Below are positions 7,501 through 8,615 of a stretch of 8,615 nt of DNA, piece by piece; the stretch's first letter is position 1; the number at the start of each line of letters is the position of its first letter. The stretch is taken from assembly GCA_913062745.1 (NCBI GenBank), contig CAJXXJ010000126.1, positions 1 through 8,615 of the forward strand, read 5' to 3'. The stretch is from an uncultured Phaeodactylibacter sp. (lineage in GTDB: Bacteria; Bacteroidota; Bacteroidia; Chitinophagales; Saprospiraceae). Under the pieces are notes generated by a model that made no database searches, was not told where the DNA came from, and saw only the letters and a list, made by a program, of their open reading frames with translations. Both the position numbers and the translations under genes were made by a program.

Positions 7501-7857
7501 GTGGAGGATACAATGGGCTGCTTCGTATCGGATACCACGCGGGTGTTTGTCAGCACCGACTTTCCGTTCTACCTGCCCAATGCGTTTTCGCCAACTAGCC
7601 GGCACGCACAAAATGCAGTATTCCGCCCCTTTGTGACCGAAAAGGTCCGTCAGATTCGCGCTCTGCGCGTATTCAACCGCTGGGGAGCGCTGGTTTACGA
7701 GCGGGAAAGCTTGCCGGCCGACAACGAAACAGCTGGCTGGGACGGCACTTTTATGGGTCAGCCGCTCGAGGGCGGAGCTTACGCATATATCCTTGAGCTT
7801 GAATTCATTAACGGAGCCGTACAGGTCTACTCAGGCGAAGTGTTGCTACTGCAGTAA
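4564..7857 (+). CDS. Large surface protein: SBBP beta-propeller, PPC-like, SprB-like repeat and CHU_C (type-B T9SS) domain
   Basis: A protein of 1097 residues. A short signal peptide covers about residues 1-18 (MIHLLYACLLSLSMLPGA). Residues about 35-240 form the N-terminal domain usual before SBBP propellers (DUF7948-like), opening with WVENAGQWPAEIQYVA (40-55). Residues 242-690 are seven SBBP (PF06739) repeats of about 65 residues each, predicted to make one seven-bladed propeller. Residues about 692-826 are a Cys-rich region with nine Cys and a PPC-like core (ATVWYSFTP, then TTYFIAVSDATG). Residues about 834-910 resemble an SprB repeat, ending GSYLVTVTDENQCTAQT. Residues about 1003-1097 are the gliding-motility-associated C-terminal domain (TIGR04131/PF13585), with LPNAFSP, LRVFNRWGALVYE, AGWDGTFMGQPLEGGAYAYIL and a final GEVLLLQ. 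It is probably displayed on the surface by T9SS as an adhesin or scaffold. No catalytic motif is visible. The ATG at 4564 is the only start giving a signal peptide; the leader is short, so confidence in export is moderate on this point alone. Confidence 0.93.
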   Translation: MIHLLYACLLSLSMLPGADQTPQPATSAPAPRIAGTLSPWVENAGQWPAEIQYVAHTFSGNVILNDQQEILYALPVDSTSGYVLKERFTGPMRCRRQERARGEQRQPTVCNYFTGDDPSAWATGVPAYEWLQLGELWPGVRLQLRADQQNVEKLFYIQPQADPNAIQVTVEGARRLTVAPDGRLLVHTPAGEMAYSAPVAYQWINGAQRFAKAAYTVDGNTYSFRVQGYDPAYELIIDPFLASTFIGDGGNDWGNAIAVDAAGNVFLTGYSWSDNFPTTAGSYDEAFNGVKEAYVAKLTNDLSTVLVSTFIGGSSWDSGEAIVVEASGDVIIAGGTGSANFPRAGNAYDNAYNGGSNDVFVCKLDNELSTLIASTFVGGAADDYAYGLALDQAGNVFITGRTESDNYPANGGFSTGFNGGFEDVFVSKLNNGLTNLLASTYLGGSTDEGADAIAVDEAGSVFVSGFTYSADFPVAGMAYDSTHNGSGDIFVAKFTNDLSSLSAATFIGGANFEESHAMALDSAQNLFIAGYTGSPEYPSTPGVYDATFNANHDAIVTKLDNSLSEILASTFIGGSSADDCYGLVIERAENVFITGISFSTDYPVTGNAYDGTHNGRRDIFLSRFSFDLTTLIESTYLGGADNDWALGLAIDDAGSVFIGGGTYSGDFPMVGSPYDDSFNGGEDAVVAKIVGCGVNDFCDPDSKYGPVVLDVERDTICSQGCSATATPGPMLEGGCFDFPDATVWYSFTPQSDRDCIKISVSSEELPRPQMAVFQGACPGSDDALPFACDTGSGGQSAIRMGAKAGTTYFIAVSDATGAEGYFDICIEKNPSDALSLQVQAQDLQCFESQDGSIAITAENATGYLAYDWNADSLDGLSAPGQLAIGSYLVTVTDENQCTAQTDTILLTQPPQLFVDLEVDASENTLLYGDTILAYALPSISDTAIANVFWEPAEALAGTGAGAITEQYIAPLTETQLIVTVEDTMGCFVSDTTRVFVSTDFPFYLPNAFSPTSRHAQNAVFRPFVTEKVRQIRALRVFNRWGALVYERESLPADNETAGWDGTFMGQPLEGGAYAYILELEFINGAVQVYSGEVLLLQ
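5287..6633 (+). repeat. Seven in-frame 195-198 bp repeats encoding SBBP propeller blades
   Basis: The blades start at 5287, 5482, 5680, 5875, 6070, 6265 and 6460, each marked by a version of (A/V/E)STFIGG. Spacing is 195 bp except for one of 198 bp. A composite blade reads: STFIGGSS.D, A(I/L)A(V/L)D.AG.VFI.G.T.S.DFP, then YD...NG..D.FV.KL...L..L.A. DNA identity between blades is only moderate, so the duplications are old or the sequences have diverged under selection for the fold. The count of seven and the near-constant length fit a closed seven-bladed ring. Confidence 0.9.
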
Positions 7858-7864
7858 GGCAGTG

Positions 7865-7878
7865 GGCAGCGCGCTGCC
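7865..7878. repeat. Perfect 14-bp palindrome just after the propeller gene stop
   Basis: GGCAGCGCGCTGCC is fully self-complementary and lies 7 bp after the TAA. In RNA it could form a 5-bp GC stem with a 4-nt loop. No T-run follows at once, so by itself it is a weak terminator candidate. Confidence 0.5.
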
Positions 7879-7896
7879 GCTCCCCTTTCGGAAAAG

Positions 7897-7963
7897 CGAA
7901 ACCGGGGCCTTTCGTCAGGAAACTGTAAAAGCTAACAGAGGCCGGCGAAAGGCTGCGGTTTCG
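7897..7963 (+). terminator. Long imperfect inverted repeat, candidate terminator or 3' RNA structure
   Basis: The arm 7897-7914 (CGAAACCGGGGCCTTTCG) and the arm 7946-7963 are complementary at 16 of 18 positions, separated by a 31-nt loop. Each arm also starts with CGAAA and ends with TTTCG, so each can fold on itself. A further TTTCG at 7886-7890, preceded by CCCC, can pair instead with CGAAA at 7897-7901 plus GGGG at 7904-7907. The position after the last secreted-protein gene suits a terminator or a transcript-stabilising structure. The lack of a following T-run argues against a standard intrinsic terminator. Confidence 0.4.
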
Positions 7964-8086
7964 TCTCCACCCGGATTCCAACAAGGTATACCCGCATATT
8001 TTATTTTGTGCAGAATCATCTTTTCGCCTAAGCCATTTTAAAACTCAAATATAAGGCAGGTCGACAGGCGATTGAGCAACCACAGC

Positions 8087-8118
8087 TTTGCAGCAAAACC
8101 AACTAATTGCTTGTTTTG
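8087..8118 (+). promoter_or_regulatory. Candidate Bacteroidota-type promoter for the peroxiredoxin gene
   Basis: TTTG at 8087-8090 fits the -33 element. A 20-bp spacer leads to TTGTTTTG at 8111-8118, which matches the -7 consensus TAnnTTTG except at the second base. It would give a leader of about 25 nt before the ATG at 8151. The match could be chance in AT-rich DNA. No OxyR-type site could be identified. Confidence 0.3.
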
Positions 8119-8150
8119 TCGTTCCTGATTTGTACAAAAAAGAATAAAAT

Positions 8151-8615
8151 ATGGCATTTGTTGGAAAGAAATTCCCGAGCATTGAAGTGAATGCGATGAA
8201 CGAGATGGGAGATACCATCCGCATCAACGTAGTGGAGAAGGCGATTCAAGAGGGTAAGAAAGTACTCCTCTTTTGGTATCCGAAGGATTTCACCTTCGTC
8301 TGCCCTACTGAGCTGCACGCTTTTCAGGAAGCGCTGGGCCGTTTTGAGGAGCGGGACACTATTGTGATCGGTGCCTCCTGCGACACGCCGGAAGTCCACT
8401 TTGCGTGGCTGAGCACGCCGAAGGACGATGGCGGCATTGAGGGCGTTACCTATGACCTGCTGGCAGACAGCAACCGCAACCTGGCTAATATGCTAGGCAT
8501 TCTGGATACGACCAATATACGGATTGATGAAGAGACCGGCGCAGAGCTGCGCGATGGAGACAATGTAACCTACCGTGCAACTTACCTGATCGATGAGGAA
8601 GGGATCGTATTCCAC
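8151..8615 (+). CDS. Peroxiredoxin (AhpC/Prx1-type, 2-Cys-like), 3' end cut by window
   Basis: The first 155 residues are present and the frame is open to the last base. Typical Bacteroidota homologues run to about 210 residues, so roughly a quarter is missing. The protein is cytoplasmic: MAFVGKKFPSIEV starts without a signal peptide. The active-site block is FWYPKDFTFVCPTE (41-54), with the peroxidatic Cys51 encoded at 8301-8303 and Pro44, Thr48 and Pro52 in the usual places. GASCDTPEVHFAWL (74-87) replaces the more familiar SxDSxxxHxAW and adds Cys77. The resolving Cys expected near the C-terminus lies beyond the window. The enzyme reduces hydrogen peroxide and alkyl hydroperoxides with thiol reductants. 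An A-rich stretch (AAAAAAGAATAAAAT) rather than a Shine-Dalgarno precedes the ATG, as is common in this phylum. It is probably a separate transcription unit from the secreted-protein genes. Confidence 0.95.
   Translation, partial: MAFVGKKFPSIEVNAMNEMGDTIRINVVEKAIQEGKKVLLFWYPKDFTFVCPTELHAFQEALGRFEERDTIVIGASCDTPEVHFAWLSTPKDDGGIEGVTYDLLADSNRNLANMLGILDTTNIRIDEETGAELRDGDNVTYRATYLIDEEGIVFH

Larger units (their letters stand above)
7858..8150. other. Intergenic region between propeller and peroxiredoxin genes
   Basis: This gap of 293 bp has two parts. The GC-rich left part (to about 7975) holds a palindrome and a long inverted repeat, listed separately. The AT-richer right part (about 7985-8150) should hold the peroxiredoxin promoter. 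Open frames reaching into it are continuations or antisense shadows of the flanking genes, and I see no independent gene. Confidence 0.6.

Noticed and set aside
7994..8008. Alternative promoter element TTATTTTG near 8001
   Set aside because: No TTTG or TTG lies at the right distance upstream, and it would leave a leader of over 130 nt; the pair at 8087/8111 fits better.
7793..8041. Frame of 82 codons overlapping the end of the propeller gene
   Set aside because: It begins inside the CHU_C domain in another frame and ends in the structured intergenic region; no ribosome site or recognisable sequence.
8045..8399. Minus-strand frames of 60 and 98 codons at the right end
   Set aside because: Both are opposite the peroxiredoxin start, whose protein sequence is unmistakable.

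Overview
The window looks like chromosome from a moderately GC-rich Bacteroidota bacterium, most likely of the Saprospiraceae/Lewinella type. The evidence is two different type IX secretion (T9SS) C-terminal sorting domains, a DUF1800-DUF1501 gene pair, a propeller protein ending in the gliding-motility-associated (CHU_C) domain, signal peptides with Gln at the predicted mature N-terminus, and start codons without clear Shine-Dalgarno sequences. The lineage is inferred from protein style only. All five genes lie on the + strand.

Positions 1-320 hold a non-coding tandem array of imperfect hairpins built from roughly 10-bp ATCCGTGT-like words. The unit is 125-126 bp and the array runs off the left edge. 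Positions 321-560 are an AT-rich stretch followed by a strikingly C-rich, G-poor stretch and a small palindrome, and form the leader of the following operon.

Positions 561-4516 are a tight three-gene operon: a Sec-exported DUF1800 protein, a Tat-exported DUF1501 protein whose start overlaps the previous stop, and a small discoidin-like protein with a type-A T9SS sorting domain that starts directly after the DUF1501 stop. After 47 bp, positions 4564-7857 encode a 1097-residue surface protein. It has an N-terminal domain, seven 65-residue SBBP propeller repeats, a Cys-rich PPC-like domain, an SprB-like repeat and a type-B (CHU_C) sorting domain. All four products are predicted to leave the cytoplasm, by Sec or Tat and, for the last two, T9SS. 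The DUF1800/DUF1501 pair has no established function that I can state.

Positions 7858-8150 contain palindromes, a near-perfect 18-nt inverted repeat and a candidate Bacteroidota-type promoter. They separate the secreted-protein genes from an unrelated housekeeping gene, a Prx1/AhpC-type peroxiredoxin starting at 8151 and cut by the right edge. The most unusual material is the hairpin array at the left and the secreted DUF1800-DUF1501-discoidin module. I see no CRISPR, transposase, phage, tRNA or rRNA gene.
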